Positions 8,315 through 19,750 of a stretch of DNA of 64,000 bases are shown here, piece by piece. The translations under genes were made by a program, and so were the position numbers. The notes beneath the pieces were generated by a model. It was not told the origin of the DNA and ran no database searches. It saw nothing but the letters and a program-made list of their open reading frames with translations. The stretch lies in contig NZ_SOZA01000005.1 of NCBI RefSeq assembly GCF_004519305.1, positions 62,001 through 126,000 on the forward strand, read 5' to 3'. The first letter of the stretch is position 1. Each line of letters begins with the position of its first letter. Origin of the DNA: Pseudomonas sp. RIT623. Lineage in GTDB: Bacteria; Pseudomonadota; Gammaproteobacteria; Pseudomonadales; Pseudomonadaceae.

Positions 8315-10177
8315 TCAAACCCACAGCTTCTTGATGTCACGCCCGCCGCAGGTCAGGTTGACCATGGCGCGGGTCACCATGACGGCGGTGAACATCGAGG
8401 TGAAAATCCCGAGGGACATGGTGACCGCGAAGCCCTTGACCGGGCCAGTACCCATGGCGAACAGGATGCCGCCGACCAGCAGGCTGGTCAGGTTGGCGTC
8501 GATGATCGCGGTGTAGGCGCGATTGAAACCTTCGTGGATGGCGCGCTGCACCGACATGCCGGCTTTGAGCTCCTCGCGGATACGCGAGAAGATCAGCACG
8601 TTGGCGTCCACCGCCATGCCCATGGTCAACACGATACCGGCAATACCCGGCAGGGTCAGCGTGGCGCCCAGCAGCGACATCAGCGCCAGCAGCAGGACCA
8701 TGTTGCCCGCCAGGGCAACGGTGGCGATCACGCCGAAGCCGCGGTAGATGGCGATGATGAACAGCGAGACGAACAGCATGCCCCACAGCGACGCATCGAT
8801 ACCCTTGGTGATGTTGTCGGCACCCAGGCTTGGGCCAATGGTACGCTCTTCGGCGAAGTACATTGGCGCGGCCAGGCCACCGGCACGCAGCAGCAGGGCC
8901 AGCTCGGACGACTCGCCCTGGCCGTTCAGGCCAGTGATGCGGAATTGGCTGCCCAGCGGCGACTGGATGGTCGCCAGGCTGATGATCTTCTTCTCTTCCT
9001 TGAAGCTCTGTACGGCAACGTCCTTCTCGACGCCGTCGACGGTCTGCTTCTCGTAGCGGGTGATCGGCTTCTGCTCGATGAAGATCACCGCCATGCTGCG
9101 CCCGACGTTGCTGCGGGTGGCGCGGCTCATCAGCTCGCCACCATGGCCGTCGAGGCGAATGTTCACCTGCGGGCGACCGTGCTCGTCGAAGCTGGCCTGG
9201 GCGTCGGTGACCTGGTCACCGGTGATGATCAGGCCGCGCTCGACCGCGGCGGAGCGGCCGCCTTCGCGGAACTCGAACACCTCGGTGGTGGCCTTGGACG
9301 CGCCCGGCTCGGCACCGAAGCGGAACTCCAGGTTGGCAGTCTTGCCGAGGATACGCTTGGCCTCGGCGGTATCCTGCACGCCCGGCAGCTCGACCACGAT
9401 GCGGTTGGCGCCCTGGCGCTGGACCAGCGGCTCGGCCACGCCCAGCTCGTTCACACGGTTGCGAACGGTGGTCAGGTTCTGCTTGATGGAGTATTCGCGG
9501 ATCTCGGCGACCTTGGCCTGGGTCAGCGCCAGGCGCAGCACGGCGAGTTCGCTGCGCTCGGTGGTGGTCAGGTCGAAATCATTGAAATTCTTGCGGATCA
9601 GGCTACGGGCCTGTTCGCGGGTGGCATCGTCGGCGAAGCCCAGCATGATCCCGCCATCCTGCTGCGGCAGGCTGCGGTAGCGGATGCGCTCTTTGCGCAG
9701 CAAGGTCTTGACCTCGCCTTCGTAGACTTTCATGCGCGCGGTCATGGCCTTGTCCATGTCCACTTCCAGCAAGAAGTGCACACCACCGGACAGGTCCAGG
9801 CCAAGCTTCATCGGGCTGGCACCCAGGTTGCGCAGCCACTGCGGGGTGGTCTGGGCCAGGTTCAGGGCCACGACATAGTCGTCGCCGAGGGCCTTGCGCG
9901 CCACATCCTTGGCTGGCAGCTGGTCTTCCTGGTTGCTCAGGCGCACCAGGGCACTGCCCTTCTCGCCCAGGCTGCCGCCCTTGACGGTGATGCCGGCATC
10001 GCCCAGCGCCTTGGTCACGCGGTCGAGGTCGGCCTGGCTGACATGCAGGGCGGAGCTGGCGCCGCTGATCTGCACCGCCGGATCATCCGGGTAGAGGTTG
10101 GGTGCGGAATAAATGAAGCCGACCGTCAGTACCAACACGATCAGCAGGTATTTCCACAGAGGGTATTTGTTCAGCAT
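8315..10177 (-). CDS. secD: SecD, Sec translocon accessory subunit
   Basis: Partner of SecF. 620 residues, with an N-terminal helix, a large periplasmic P1 region (residues about 30-440), then a helical bundle holding GMAVDANVLIFSRIREE and KGFAVTMSLGIFTSMFTA. The motif LGLDLSGGVHFLLEVD is typical of SecD. Two ATG codons lie in tandem at 10180 and 10177; the second is used here. It follows yajC by 64 nt. Confidence 0.95.
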   Translation of the reverse strand: MLNKYPLWKYLLIVLVLTVGFIYSAPNLYPDDPAVQISGASSALHVSQADLDRVTKALGDAGITVKGGSLGEKGSALVRLSNQEDQLPAKDVARKALGDDYVVALNLAQTTPQWLRNLGASPMKLGLDLSGGVHFLLEVDMDKAMTARMKVYEGEVKTLLRKERIRYRSLPQQDGGIMLGFADDATREQARSLIRKNFNDFDLTTTERSELAVLRLALTQAKVAEIREYSIKQNLTTVRNRVNELGVAEPLVQRQGANRIVVELPGVQDTAEAKRILGKTANLEFRFGAEPGASKATTEVFEFREGGRSAAVERGLIITGDQVTDAQASFDEHGRPQVNIRLDGHGGELMSRATRSNVGRSMAVIFIEQKPITRYEKQTVDGVEKDVAVQSFKEEKKIISLATIQSPLGSQFRITGLNGQGESSELALLLRAGGLAAPMYFAEERTIGPSLGADNITKGIDASLWGMLFVSLFIIAIYRGFGVIATVALAGNMVLLLALMSLLGATLTLPGIAGIVLTMGMAVDANVLIFSRIREELKAGMSVQRAIHEGFNRAYTAIIDANLTSLLVGGILFAMGTGPVKGFAVTMSLGIFTSMFTAVMVTRAMVNLTCGGRDIKKLWV

Positions 10178-10241
10178 CACGCCGCCCGTTCAAGACGCGG
10201 GGCGCTTTGCGCGCCCCGACTGGAAAAATGAAACCGGTAAC

Positions 10242-10577
10242 TCAGATAGCCTTGAGCGTACCTTTTGGCAGGGTCGCGGCAATGGCGCCCTTCTGGAACT
10301 TCAGTTCGACGTTGTCGGACACTTCCAGGACCACGAAGTCGTCGGCAACCTTGACGATCTTGCCGGCGATGCCGCCATTGGTAACCACTTCGTCACCTTT
10401 TTGCAGGTTGCTCAGCAGGTTTTTCTGCTCTTTGGCACGCTTGGCCTGCGGGCGCCAGATCATCAGGTAGAAGATGACCAGGAAACCGACCAGGAAAATC
10501 CACTCGAAGCCGGTACCGGCTGGGCCGGCGGCGGGGGCTGCTGCGTCCGCGTAGGCGGCGGGAATCAAGAAGCTCAT
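10242..10577 (-). CDS. yajC: YajC, Sec translocon auxiliary protein
   Basis: Small inner-membrane subunit bound to SecDF. 111 residues with one transmembrane helix (about residues 24-44, WIFLVGFLVIFYLMIWRPQ) and a cytosolic beta-domain containing GDEVVTNGGIAGKIVKV, the family signature. The N-terminal 22 residues are unusually rich in Ala. It sits between tgt and secD as in most gamma-proteobacteria. Confidence 0.95.
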   Translation of the reverse strand: MSFLIPAAYADAAAPAAGPAGTGFEWIFLVGFLVIFYLMIWRPQAKRAKEQKNLLSNLQKGDEVVTNGGIAGKIVKVADDFVVLEVSDNVELKFQKGAIAATLPKGTLKAI

Positions 10578-10620
10578 TGGGCACTCCTAATGCAAATTTT
10601 CTAATAATGGATGCGAACAG

Positions 10621-12800
<2,180 letters not shown>

Positions 12801-12908
12801 GATGATGTTCGGTTCGACAGGGCCGGGAAGTTTAGCCCAATGCATGAAAATTGACCATGAAAGCCGATTGACCGCCTTGAGCGACCTCTCTATACTGCGG
12901 CGCCACAA

Positions 12909-12993
12909 GCCCTGATGGCGGAATTGGTAGACGCGGCGGATTCAAAATCCGTTTTCGAAAGGAGTGGGAGTTCGAGTCTCCCTCGGGGCACCA
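12909..12993 (+). tRNA. tRNA-Leu (anticodon CAA)
   Basis: 85 nt with an encoded 3' CCA. The acceptor GCCCTGA pairs with TCGGGGC. The anticodon stem GCGGA/TCCGT encloses the loop TTCAAAA, giving anticodon CAA. A long variable arm (GTTTTCGAAAGGAGT region) marks it as class II, and the T-arm reads GGGAGTTCGAGTCTCCC. It is divergent from queA. Confidence 0.95.
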
Positions 12994-13001
12994 AGATCCA
13001 G

Positions 13002-13030
13002 AAAAAACCGACCTTATGGTCGGTTTTTTT
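13002..13030 (+). terminator. terminator after tRNA-Leu
   Basis: AAAAAACCGACC, TTAT loop, GGTCGGTTTTTTT, starting 9 nt after the tRNA CCA end; a perfect 12-bp inverted repeat with a U tract. Confidence 0.92.
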
Positions 13031-13092
13031 GTGCCTGAAAAACACCTGAAAGCCAGCCACCTTCACCACCACCACGACAGGAAGTCCAGGGT

Positions 13093-13551
13093 ATGCCAGC
13101 ACAGCAATCGAACACAGGAATGCGAACACGTCTTTGGACCGTTCTGCCCGGCTTGCTCGGGGGCATGGCAGTAACCACCTGCATCGCCCCCTTCGGCGAG
13201 TTTTTCTGGGCGAATGTTGTCGACATCTGGGGGCCGCAGGCCGCCATCCTGTTCGTTTTGCTGATACTACGAGCGCCAAGCCCGGTAATCGGCGGCGCCG
13301 CACTGACCATGGCGCTGTACCTCGGGCTGTTCTATCTCTGGTTCTTCACCAGTGGACGAGGCGATGTGATGGCTTGGTTCGCCTATCTGTTCAGCTTGCC
13401 TGGAGCACCGATCGGCGCCTGCCTGGCGCTGTGCTTCACGCGGCAGGCAAGGCCTATCGTCGCCGTTGTGCTGGCCGCAGCCTGGGTGACGGCTGGGCTG
13501 GTGGTCAATCAGACGATCATCTGCTCTACCCTCATCTATTGCCTGGGGTGA
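13093..13551 (+). CDS. Small integral membrane protein, unknown function
   Basis: 152 residues with about four hydrophobic stretches (near residues 14-35, 47-65, 70-88 and 120-142) and very few charged residues, so an inner-membrane protein. I do not recognise the family. The ATG at 13093 is preceded by a weak AGG-type ribosome site. Its neighbours (tRNA upstream, GNAT enzyme downstream) suggest no function. Confidence 0.6.
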   Translation: MPAQQSNTGMRTRLWTVLPGLLGGMAVTTCIAPFGEFFWANVVDIWGPQAAILFVLLILRAPSPVIGGAALTMALYLGLFYLWFFTSGRGDVMAWFAYLFSLPGAPIGACLALCFTRQARPIVAVVLAAAWVTAGLVVNQTIICSTLIYCLG

Positions 13552-13621
13552 GGCAGACATAGGACGTTCAACGGCGAGGCCATGGCGTATGCTGGCCGCT
13601 CACTCGAGCACGGACTTCCCC

Positions 13622-14104
13622 ATGCAACTCAGCCACCGCCCCGTCACGCATGCCGATATCCCCGCCCTTTGCTGCTTCCCACAGGGCCCGGACGAACTGT
13701 TCTACATGTTCCCCAAGGCCACCTACCCCCTGACGCCCGAACAATTGAGCGACGCCATCGCCCAGCGCAGCGGCTCGACGGTGATCGAGGCCGATGGCGT
13801 GCTCGTTGGCTTCGCCAATTTCTACCAGGCCGAACACGGCGGCGTCTGCGCGCTGGGCAACGTCGTGGTGGCACCGGCCGCACGGGGCAAGGGGGTGGCG
13901 CGCTACCTGGTGCAAAGCATGCTCGCCCTGGCCCGCGAACAGTTCGCCGCGCGGGAGCTGTGGGTGTCGTGCTTCAACCACAACACCGCAGGCTTGCTGC
14001 TTTATCCACAACTGGGTTTCGTCCCGTTCGCGATCGAACAACGCCGAGCGCCCGATGGCAACCGGGTGGCGCTGGTGCGGATGAAGCAGATGTGCAACCC
14101 ATGA
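13622..14104 (+). CDS. GNAT-family N-acetyltransferase
   Basis: 160 residues with the GNAT acetyl-CoA loop (VVAPAARGKGVARYLV, an R/Q-x-x-G-x-G/A type motif) and the C-terminal FNHNTAGLLLYPQLGFVPF strand-helix typical of the fold. Substrate unknown. I used the ATG at 13622 (MQLSHRPVTHADI), where the GNAT beta-1 begins; an upstream start at 13589 adds 11 unlike residues. Neither has a clear ribosome site. Confidence 0.8.
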   Translation: MQLSHRPVTHADIPALCCFPQGPDELFYMFPKATYPLTPEQLSDAIAQRSGSTVIEADGVLVGFANFYQAEHGGVCALGNVVVAPAARGKGVARYLVQSMLALAREQFAARELWVSCFNHNTAGLLLYPQLGFVPFAIEQRRAPDGNRVALVRMKQMCNP

Positions 14105-14106
14105 CC

Positions 14107-14190
14107 CGGCAGGAGCCAGCCTTGCTGGCGAACAGCACCACCGCCGATTTGCGCGTGGCGTTGGTTCGCCAGCAAGGCTGGCTCCTACAC
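14107..14190. repeat. REP pair (GGAGCCAGCCTTGCTGGCG type)
   Basis: Two copies in inverted orientation at 14111-14133 and 14164-14186 form a perfect 23-bp inverted repeat with a 30-nt spacer, a typical REP doublet (BIME). It begins two bases after the GNAT stop, so it may also act as a transcript-end structure. Confidence 0.85.
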
Positions 14191-14261
14191 GACGAAACAC
14201 ACCGAACCTTACCCCGCCGCCGGCGTCGGAACCTGCATCCATCGTTTCGAGGTTCCCCCAC

Positions 14262-15158
14262 GTGAAAACCCTCCTCGCCCGCAAGTACCGCCTGGTGGTC
14301 AAGACCTTTGGCTACATCGGCTGGTCGCTGTTCTGGCTGCTGATCTGGGACGTGCTGGTCACCATCGACTTCATGCTGTTCTTCAACAGCAAGTTCAGCC
14401 TGCCGCTGATCCCGCTGACCTTGCTGGGCTCGGCGCTGGTGGTGCTGGTGAGCTTTCGCAACAGCAGCGCCTACAACCGCTGGTGGGAAGCCCGCACCTT
14501 GTGGGGCGCGCTGGTGAACGGCTCGCGCAGCTTTGCCCGCCAAGTGCTGACGCTGATGGACGACCCGGACGATGGGCCGAACCCGGTGAAGGCGACCTTG
14601 CTGCGCCGGCATATCGCCTATGTGAACTGCCTGGCGGCGCACCTGAAGGGCGACAAGTGTCCGGACGAACTGATGGCGTTCATCCCGCTCGCCGAGTTCG
14701 AGCGGCGCAACCGTTCGAACAACTTCGCCAACGATATTCTCGCAGGCTCGGCGGCGTTACTGGCCCAGGAGTACCAGGCTGGGCGCCTGGACAGCATTCG
14801 CCTGGCGCGACTGGAGTCGACGCTGGTGGATCTGTCCAATGCCCAGGGCGGCATGGAACGCATCGCCAATACACCGCTGCCCTACCCCTACGTGTACTTT
14901 CCGCGGCTGTTCATCACCTTGTTCTGCCTGATCGTGCCGGTGGGGCTGGTGGAGTCGCTGGGCTGGTTCACCCCGTTGGCGTCGACGGTGGTGGGCTTCA
15001 TGCTGCTGGCGATCGAGCGCATCGGCACCGACCTGCAAAGCCCGTTTCGCGCCAGCGAGCACCAGATCCCGATGGATAGCATCTGCGAGACCATCGAGCG
15101 CAACCTGGAGTCGATGCAGCGTGGGGAGCAGGTGTCTGCGGCGAACGCCATGCCGTAG
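14262..15158 (+). CDS. Bestrophin/UPF0187-family membrane channel (YneE-like)
   Basis: 298 residues of the bacterial bestrophin family, pentameric ion channels of the inner membrane. Signatures are the early hydrophobic segments (residues 15-60), SFRNSSAYNRWWEARTLWG, and the later pair of helices around LPYPYVYFPRLFITLFCLIVPVGLVESLGW with MLLAIERIGTDLQSPF. The start is GTG at 14262 with GAGG upstream. REP elements flank it on both sides. Confidence 0.88.
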   Translation: MKTLLARKYRLVVKTFGYIGWSLFWLLIWDVLVTIDFMLFFNSKFSLPLIPLTLLGSALVVLVSFRNSSAYNRWWEARTLWGALVNGSRSFARQVLTLMDDPDDGPNPVKATLLRRHIAYVNCLAAHLKGDKCPDELMAFIPLAEFERRNRSNNFANDILAGSAALLAQEYQAGRLDSIRLARLESTLVDLSNAQGGMERIANTPLPYPYVYFPRLFITLFCLIVPVGLVESLGWFTPLASTVVGFMLLAIERIGTDLQSPFRASEHQIPMDSICETIERNLESMQRGEQVSAANAMP

Positions 15159-15356
15159 CCAGCTTGCTGGCGAATCCGGCGGCGCGGTGGATGGCACCGG
15201 CGCTGCCGGTGTTCGCCGGCAAGGCCGGCTCCTACGGGGGGGGGGCGGAGGTTGCGGCGTGTAGGAGCCAGCCTTGCTGGCGAACCCGGCAACGCGGTGG
15301 ATGGCACCGGCGCTGCCGGTGTTTGCCGGCAAGGCCGGCTCCTGCAGGGATAGCGC
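15159..15356. repeat. Two tandem REP doublets (GGAGCCAGCCTTGCTGGCG type)
   Basis: Two near-identical units of about 100 bp, each with a REP, the linker CGCGGTGGATGGCACCGGCG and an inverted REP. They are joined by a stretch containing ten G residues at 15236-15245. They fill the convergent gap between the bestrophin gene and the ABC permease. Confidence 0.85.
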
Positions 15357-15360
15357 CTGT

Positions 15361-16128
15361 CTAGGCCCTCACATACCGCTGGCGCAGCACATCGCTGAAC
15401 GCATCCACCAGCAACACCAACACCAGCATGGCAATGATCACCGTGCTGGCCTGGGCTTCCTGGAACAGGCTCAGGGTGGTGTAGAGCATCTGCCCCAGAC
15501 CGCCCGCTCCGACGAAACCAAGCACGCTGGCCATGCGGATGTTGTTCTCCCAGCGGTACAGGCTGTAGGCCAGCAGTTGCGGCCAAAGGTTGGGCAAGGT
15601 GCCGAAACAGAACGCCGCCACCTGGCTGCCGCCCTGCAGGCGAATTGCCGCCGCCGGCTCAGGCGGGGCGTTTTCCAGGGCCTCGGCGAACAGGCGGCCG
15701 AGCACGCCGGCGGTATGCAGTGCCAGCGCCAGCGTGCCGGCGTTGGGCCCCAGCCCTGCGGCGAGCACGGTCAGCGCCGCCCACACCAGCTCGGGAATCG
15801 CCCGCAGCGCATTGAGCAGCAAACGCGCCGCGCCTTGCAGCGGCCAACCAAATCGCCCTGCCGCCGGCAGCGCCAGCAACATGCCGAGCAGCATCGCCAG
15901 CAAGGTGCCGAGCCCGGACATCGCCAGGGTCTCCAGCGCCCCACGGGCCACGGCGCGCAAGTGCTCGAGCGACAGGTCCGGCTGCAGGAAGCGCCCGGCG
16001 TACTCCGCCATCTGCCCCAGCCCGCCCTCGCCGACCAGCGCGTGCAGGTCCAGCTCCAGGTAGGCGAACGACGCCACCAGCGCCGCGACGATGCCCAGCA
16101 GCACCAACAGGTTGATTGACCGGCTCAT
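15361..16128 (-). CDS. ABC permease, PhnE-like (putative selenate transport)
   Basis: 255 residues, one of two permeases of the adjacent importer. The EAA-type loop is present around VLGRLFAEALENAPPEPAAAIRLQGGS, followed by FVGAGGLGQMLYTTLSLFQ, as in PhnE. Five or six transmembrane segments are evident. The ATG at 16126-16128 overlaps the previous permease stop as ATGA, so translation is coupled and the open frame continuing upstream to 16893 is not coding. Context assigns it to the selenium block. Confidence 0.85.
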   Translation of the reverse strand: MSRSINLLVLLGIVAALVASFAYLELDLHALVGEGGLGQMAEYAGRFLQPDLSLEHLRAVARGALETLAMSGLGTLLAMLLGMLLALPAAGRFGWPLQGAARLLLNALRAIPELVWAALTVLAAGLGPNAGTLALALHTAGVLGRLFAEALENAPPEPAAAIRLQGGSQVAAFCFGTLPNLWPQLLAYSLYRWENNIRMASVLGFVGAGGLGQMLYTTLSLFQEAQASTVIIAMLVLVLLVDAFSDVLRQRYVRA

Positions 16129-16952
16129 GCCAGCCTCCCGCGCAGAAAACGGCTGAGCAGGTCGGCCAGCACCACCAGCACCAGGAACGCCAGCAGCATG
16201 CTCGCCACCTGGTCGCCGGCGAACATGCGCATCGACAAATCGATCTGCTGGCCCAGGCCGCCAGCACCGACGAAGCCCATCACCACCGAGGCGCGCACCG
16301 CGCACTCCCAGCGGTAGACGGTGTACGACACCACCTCGGCCGCGGCATTGGGCAGGATGCCATAGCAGAAAGCAGCCAAGCGGCCGCTGCCGGCCTGCAA
16401 CAAGGCATGGGCCGGGCGCTGGTCGACCGACTCGAAGATTTCCGCATAGACCTTGCCGAGCATGCCGCTGTAGGTGATGGCGATGGCCAGCACCCCGGCG
16501 GTCGGGCCAAGGCCCACGGCGCGGACGAACAGCAGCGCCCAGACGATCTCCGGCACGCTGCGCAGGAACACCAGCAGGCCGCGCACCGGCAGGCGCAAGG
16601 TGCGCGACCAGAACCCCGGGCGCCCGCCGCGGGAGGCTGCGCGCAACGACAGGGCGCGACTGGCCAACAGGCTCGCCGGCACCGCCAGCAGCAAGGCCAG
16701 GGCCATGCCGGCAGTGGCCACGGCCAGGGTCTGCAAGGTGGCTTGCCACAGCAGGCCAAGGAAGTCGTGATCGTGAGCCGGCGGCCAGAAGCCACTGACG
16801 AAGCTGGCCATCTGTTGCCGGTTTTCCGCCTGCAACAGCACGCCGGGGTTCAGTTCGCTCAACTGCAATCCGGGCCACAGCAGCGCCAGGCACAGCAAGG
16901 TCAACAACAGGCGAGGTAGCGCCGCAGGGTCGCGGACAGCGGCGTTCAGCAT
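16125..16952 (-). CDS. ABC permease, PhnE-like (putative selenate transport)
   Basis: 275 residues, homologous to the neighbouring permease: both share FVGAGGLGQ and a VYRWE/LYRWE motif before it. The N-terminal helix (LPRLLLTLLCLALLWPG) precedes a periplasmic loop and the six-helix core with GMLGKVYAEIFESVDQRPAHALLQAG. The ATG at 16950-16952 overlaps the end of the ATPase gene by 7 nt. Having two dissimilar permeases implies a heterodimeric channel. Confidence 0.85.
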   Translation of the reverse strand: MLNAAVRDPAALPRLLLTLLCLALLWPGLQLSELNPGVLLQAENRQQMASFVSGFWPPAHDHDFLGLLWQATLQTLAVATAGMALALLLAVPASLLASRALSLRAASRGGRPGFWSRTLRLPVRGLLVFLRSVPEIVWALLFVRAVGLGPTAGVLAIAITYSGMLGKVYAEIFESVDQRPAHALLQAGSGRLAAFCYGILPNAAAEVVSYTVYRWECAVRASVVMGFVGAGGLGQQIDLSMRMFAGDQVASMLLAFLVLVVLADLLSRFLRGRLA

Positions 16953-17740
16953 CGTGGGATCTGCACCGTCAGGGTCGCCCCGGCGGTGACCGGCGACGCC
17001 AACTGCTCGTTGGCATACAGCGCATCCAGCAGGCTTTCGGTCACTGCCTCGGCCGGGCAGTCGAAGGCCACCTGCCCTTCGCGGATACCGACGACCCGCG
17101 GGAAGTGCGCCAGCGCCAACTCCACCGCGTGCAGGCTGGCGACCAGGGTCACGCCATGGGCCTGGGCATGACGGTTGAGCAGCGCCAGGCTGTGGTCGGC
17201 CAGCACCGGGTCCATCGCCGAGACCGGCTCGTCGGCCAGCAGCACCTGCGGGCGCTGGTACAACGCCCGGGCGATGCCGACCCGCTGCAACTGGCCGCCG
17301 GACAACTGCCCGCACTGGACGAACAGCTTGTCCGCCAACCCCAGTTCGGCCAGGGCCTGGCGCGCGCCCGGCACATCGCCTGGGTGCAGCAGGTTGAGCA
17401 ACCCGCGCAGGGTGCTCCACTGCCCCAGGCGCCCGGCCAGCACCGCGGTCACTACCCGCTGGCGCGGCGGCAAGGGCGGCGCCTGGTGCACCAGTGCCAC
17501 CCGTGCCCGCAGTCGCTGGCGGGCGCGCGCCGACAACGCCCAAGGCTGGGCGTCGAGCAACGTCAGTTGCCCGGCGCTGGGTTGCACGGCGGTGGCCATC
17601 AGGTGCAGCAGGCTCGACTTGCCGGCCCCGGACGGGCCGATGATCGCCACCCGCTCACCCTGGTCGATACGCAGATCCACTGTATTCAGGGCCTGGACCT
17701 GGCCGTGGCGCAGGCTGGCCCCTTGCAGACGAATAGTCAC
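16946..17740 (-). CDS. ABC transporter ATPase, PhnC-like (putative selenate transport)
   Basis: 264 residues with Walker A GPSGAGKSS near residue 35, the Q-loop VALVHQAPP, signature LSGGQLQRVGIARAL, Walker B VLLADEP and the switch His (VASLHAVE). It powers import through the two permeases. Start is GTG at 17738-17740, overlapping the binding-protein stop as GTGA. All four genes of the cluster therefore overlap. Confidence 0.88.
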   Translation of the reverse strand: MTIRLQGASLRHGQVQALNTVDLRIDQGERVAIIGPSGAGKSSLLHLMATAVQPSAGQLTLLDAQPWALSARARQRLRARVALVHQAPPLPPRQRVVTAVLAGRLGQWSTLRGLLNLLHPGDVPGARQALAELGLADKLFVQCGQLSGGQLQRVGIARALYQRPQVLLADEPVSAMDPVLADHSLALLNRHAQAHGVTLVASLHAVELALAHFPRVVGIREGQVAFDCPAEAVTESLLDALYANEQLASPVTAGATLTVQIPRC

Positions 17741-18591
17741 TTGAGCAGGCCGGCCTCACGCGCGGCTTGCTCGGTGCCCTGGTAGTTCTCCGGCTGGGTC
17801 TCGATGAAGCGGCTGGCCGCCTGCAGGTCGAGGATCGCCTTGTCGGCGGGCTTGGCCGGGTCCAGGGCGAGGAAGGCCTGCTTGATCTTGGCCTTGAGCG
17901 CCGGGTCCATGTTGCCGCGCACGGTCCAGTTGTAGTCGAAGTAGGTCGGCGTGGTGGCGAACACCTTGACCTTGCTGGTGTCGACCTTGCCGGCATCGAC
18001 CAGCTTCTGCCACACGCTGGCGTTGAGCACGCCGGCGTCGACCTTGCCTGCGGCAACCCAGGCCACGGTGGCGTCGTGGGCCCCGGAGTAGGCGACGCGG
18101 CTGAAGTAACCCTCGGGCTTGATGTTGTCTTGCTTCAACATGAAGTAGCGCGGCATCAGGCTGCCGGAGGTGGACGAGATCGAGCCGAAGGCGAAGGTCT
18201 TGCCCTTCAGGTCGGCCAGGCTCTTCACCTCGGGGTTGGCGGTGATGAACTTGGAGGTGAACTGGGCGTCCTGCTCACGCTGCACCAGCGGGGTCGCGGT
18301 CGGGTCCTTCAGGTGCACCTGGACGAAGGTGAAACCACCCAGCCAAGCCATGTCCAGGCGGTTGCTGGCCAGCGACTCGACCACTGCCGGATAGTCGCTC
18401 ACCGGCACGAACTGCACCTTCATGCCCAGTTGCTGCTCGAGGTATTCACCCAGCGGCTTGAACTTGCGCAGCAGTTCGGTCGGTGCTTCGTCGGGGATGG
18501 CGCTGACGCGCAGTACGTCGGCAGCCTGGGCGAAAACGGCGCAGCAGGACAGCGCGAGGCCGGCAGCGAGTGCCAGGGGGCGTTTGAACAT
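17737..18591 (-). CDS. Periplasmic binding protein, PhnD-like (putative selenate ABC transporter)
   Basis: 284 residues: a signal peptide of about 23 residues ending FAQA, then a PhnD-type binding fold ([71 protein letters not shown]). PhnD relatives beside selD are annotated as putative selenate-binding proteins; the substrate here is inferred from that context. Start is the ATG at 18591 with GGAG upstream, in preference to the ATG at 18609. A -10 TATAAT lies on the same strand at 18647-18652. Confidence 0.85.
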   Translation of the reverse strand: MFKRPLALAAGLALSCCAVFAQAADVLRVSAIPDEAPTELLRKFKPLGEYLEQQLGMKVQFVPVSDYPAVVESLASNRLDMAWLGGFTFVQVHLKDPTATPLVQREQDAQFTSKFITANPEVKSLADLKGKTFAFGSISSTSGSLMPRYFMLKQDNIKPEGYFSRVAYSGAHDATVAWVAAGKVDAGVLNASVWQKLVDAGKVDTSKVKVFATTPTYFDYNWTVRGNMDPALKAKIKQAFLALDPAKPADKAILDLQAASRFIETQPENYQGTEQAAREAGLLK

Positions 18592-18646
18592 GGGGGTTCT
18601 CCGGTTCAATAGCGGGGAAGGTGCGGCAAAACGCCGACGCAGTGGA

Positions 18647-18652
18647 ATTATA
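18647..18652 (-). promoter_or_regulatory. candidate -10 for the transporter operon
   Basis: A perfect TATAAT on the minus strand, 55 nt before the binding-protein ATG. No good -35 is seen 17 bp upstream. The 124-bp gap is divergent with selD, whose strand has TACAAT at 18682-18687, also without a clear -35. Confidence 0.4.
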
Positions 18653-18715
18653 AGAGGCGCAGGCGCAAAGGCCAGCTTTGCTACAATCGCCCATCACGAA
18701 AATCCCGAGGTGCGT

Positions 18716-19750
18716 ATGAGCGAGCCGATTCGTCTGACCCAGTACAGCCACGGCGCCGGCTGTGGCTGCAAGATCTCCCCCAAGGTGCTGGATGTGATCC
18801 TCGCCGAGAGCGGCACGCAGGCGCTGGACCCGAAACTCTGGGTCGGCAACGCCTCGCGCGACGACGCCGCGGTCTATGCCCTGGACGACGAGCGCGGCGT
18901 GGTCTCGACCACCGACTTCTTCATGCCCATCGTCGACGACCCGTACGACTTCGGGCGCATCGCCGCCACCAATGCCATCAGCGACATCTACGCCATGGGC
19001 GGCGACCCGCTGATGGCCATCGCCATCCTCGGCTGGCCGGTCAACGTACTGCCACCTGAGGTGGCCCGCGAAGTGATCCGTGGTGGCCGCGCGGTGTGCG
19101 CCGAGGCCGGCATCCCGCTGGCCGGCGGCCACTCCATCGACGCCCCCGAACCGATCTTCGGCCTGGCCGTCACCGGCGTGGTCAGCAAGCGCCACCTCAA
19201 GCGCAACGACACCGCCAGCGTCGGCTGCAAGCTGTACCTGACCAAGCCACTGGGCATCGGCATCCTCACCACCGCCGAGAAGAAAGCCAAGCTGCGCGAG
19301 CAGGACCAAGGCCTGGCCCGCGACTGGATGTGCACCCTCAACACCCCGGGCAGCCGCTTCGGCAAGCTCGCTGGCGTGCAGGCGATGACCGACGTCACCG
19401 GCTTCGGCCTGCTCGGCCACCTGGTCGAGGTCGCCGAAGGCAGCGGCCTGACCGCGCGCTTGCAGTTCGACGCGGTGCCGCGCCTGCCCAGCGTCGACTA
19501 CTACCTGGCCGAAGGCTGCATCCCCGGCGGCACCCTGCGCAACTACGACAGCTACGGGCATAAGATCGGCGCGCTCAGCGACGATCAGAAGCACCTGCTA
19601 TGCGATCCGCAAACCAGCGGCGGCCTGCTGGTGGCGGTCACCCCCGAGGGCGAGGCCGAATTCCTTGCCGTGGCCCGGGAGCTGGGCCTGGACCTGGCGC
19701 CAATCGGCGCGCTGGTCGAGCGACAGAGCCACGCGGTCGAGGTGATCTGA
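18716..19750 (+). CDS. selD: SelD, selenophosphate synthetase
   Basis: Makes selenophosphate from selenide and ATP, the selenium donor for selenouridine in tRNA and for Sec-tRNA. The 344 residues start [11 protein letters not shown] and contain the glycine-rich loop [12 protein letters not shown]; the catalytic residue is Cys16 (not Sec) with Lys19. [17 protein letters not shown] and [13 protein letters not shown] are conserved. The ATG at 18716 fits the family; the frame open to 18422 overlaps the divergent binding-protein gene. It shares one base with mnmH. Confidence 0.96.
   Translation: MSEPIRLTQYSHGAGCGCKISPKVLDVILAESGTQALDPKLWVGNASRDDAAVYALDDERGVVSTTDFFMPIVDDPYDFGRIAATNAISDIYAMGGDPLMAIAILGWPVNVLPPEVAREVIRGGRAVCAEAGIPLAGGHSIDAPEPIFGLAVTGVVSKRHLKRNDTASVGCKLYLTKPLGIGILTTAEKKAKLREQDQGLARDWMCTLNTPGSRFGKLAGVQAMTDVTGFGLLGHLVEVAEGSGLTARLQFDAVPRLPSVDYYLAEGCIPGGTLRNYDSYGHKIGALSDDQKHLLCDPQTSGGLLVAVTPEGEAEFLAVARELGLDLAPIGALVERQSHAVEVI

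Noticed and set aside
15361..16893. A 510-codon reading of the first permease with a long N-terminal extension
   Set aside because: The extension is antisense-like Arg/Gly/Pro-rich sequence lying in another frame of the upstream permease. The ATGA overlap at 16125-16128 gives a normal start.
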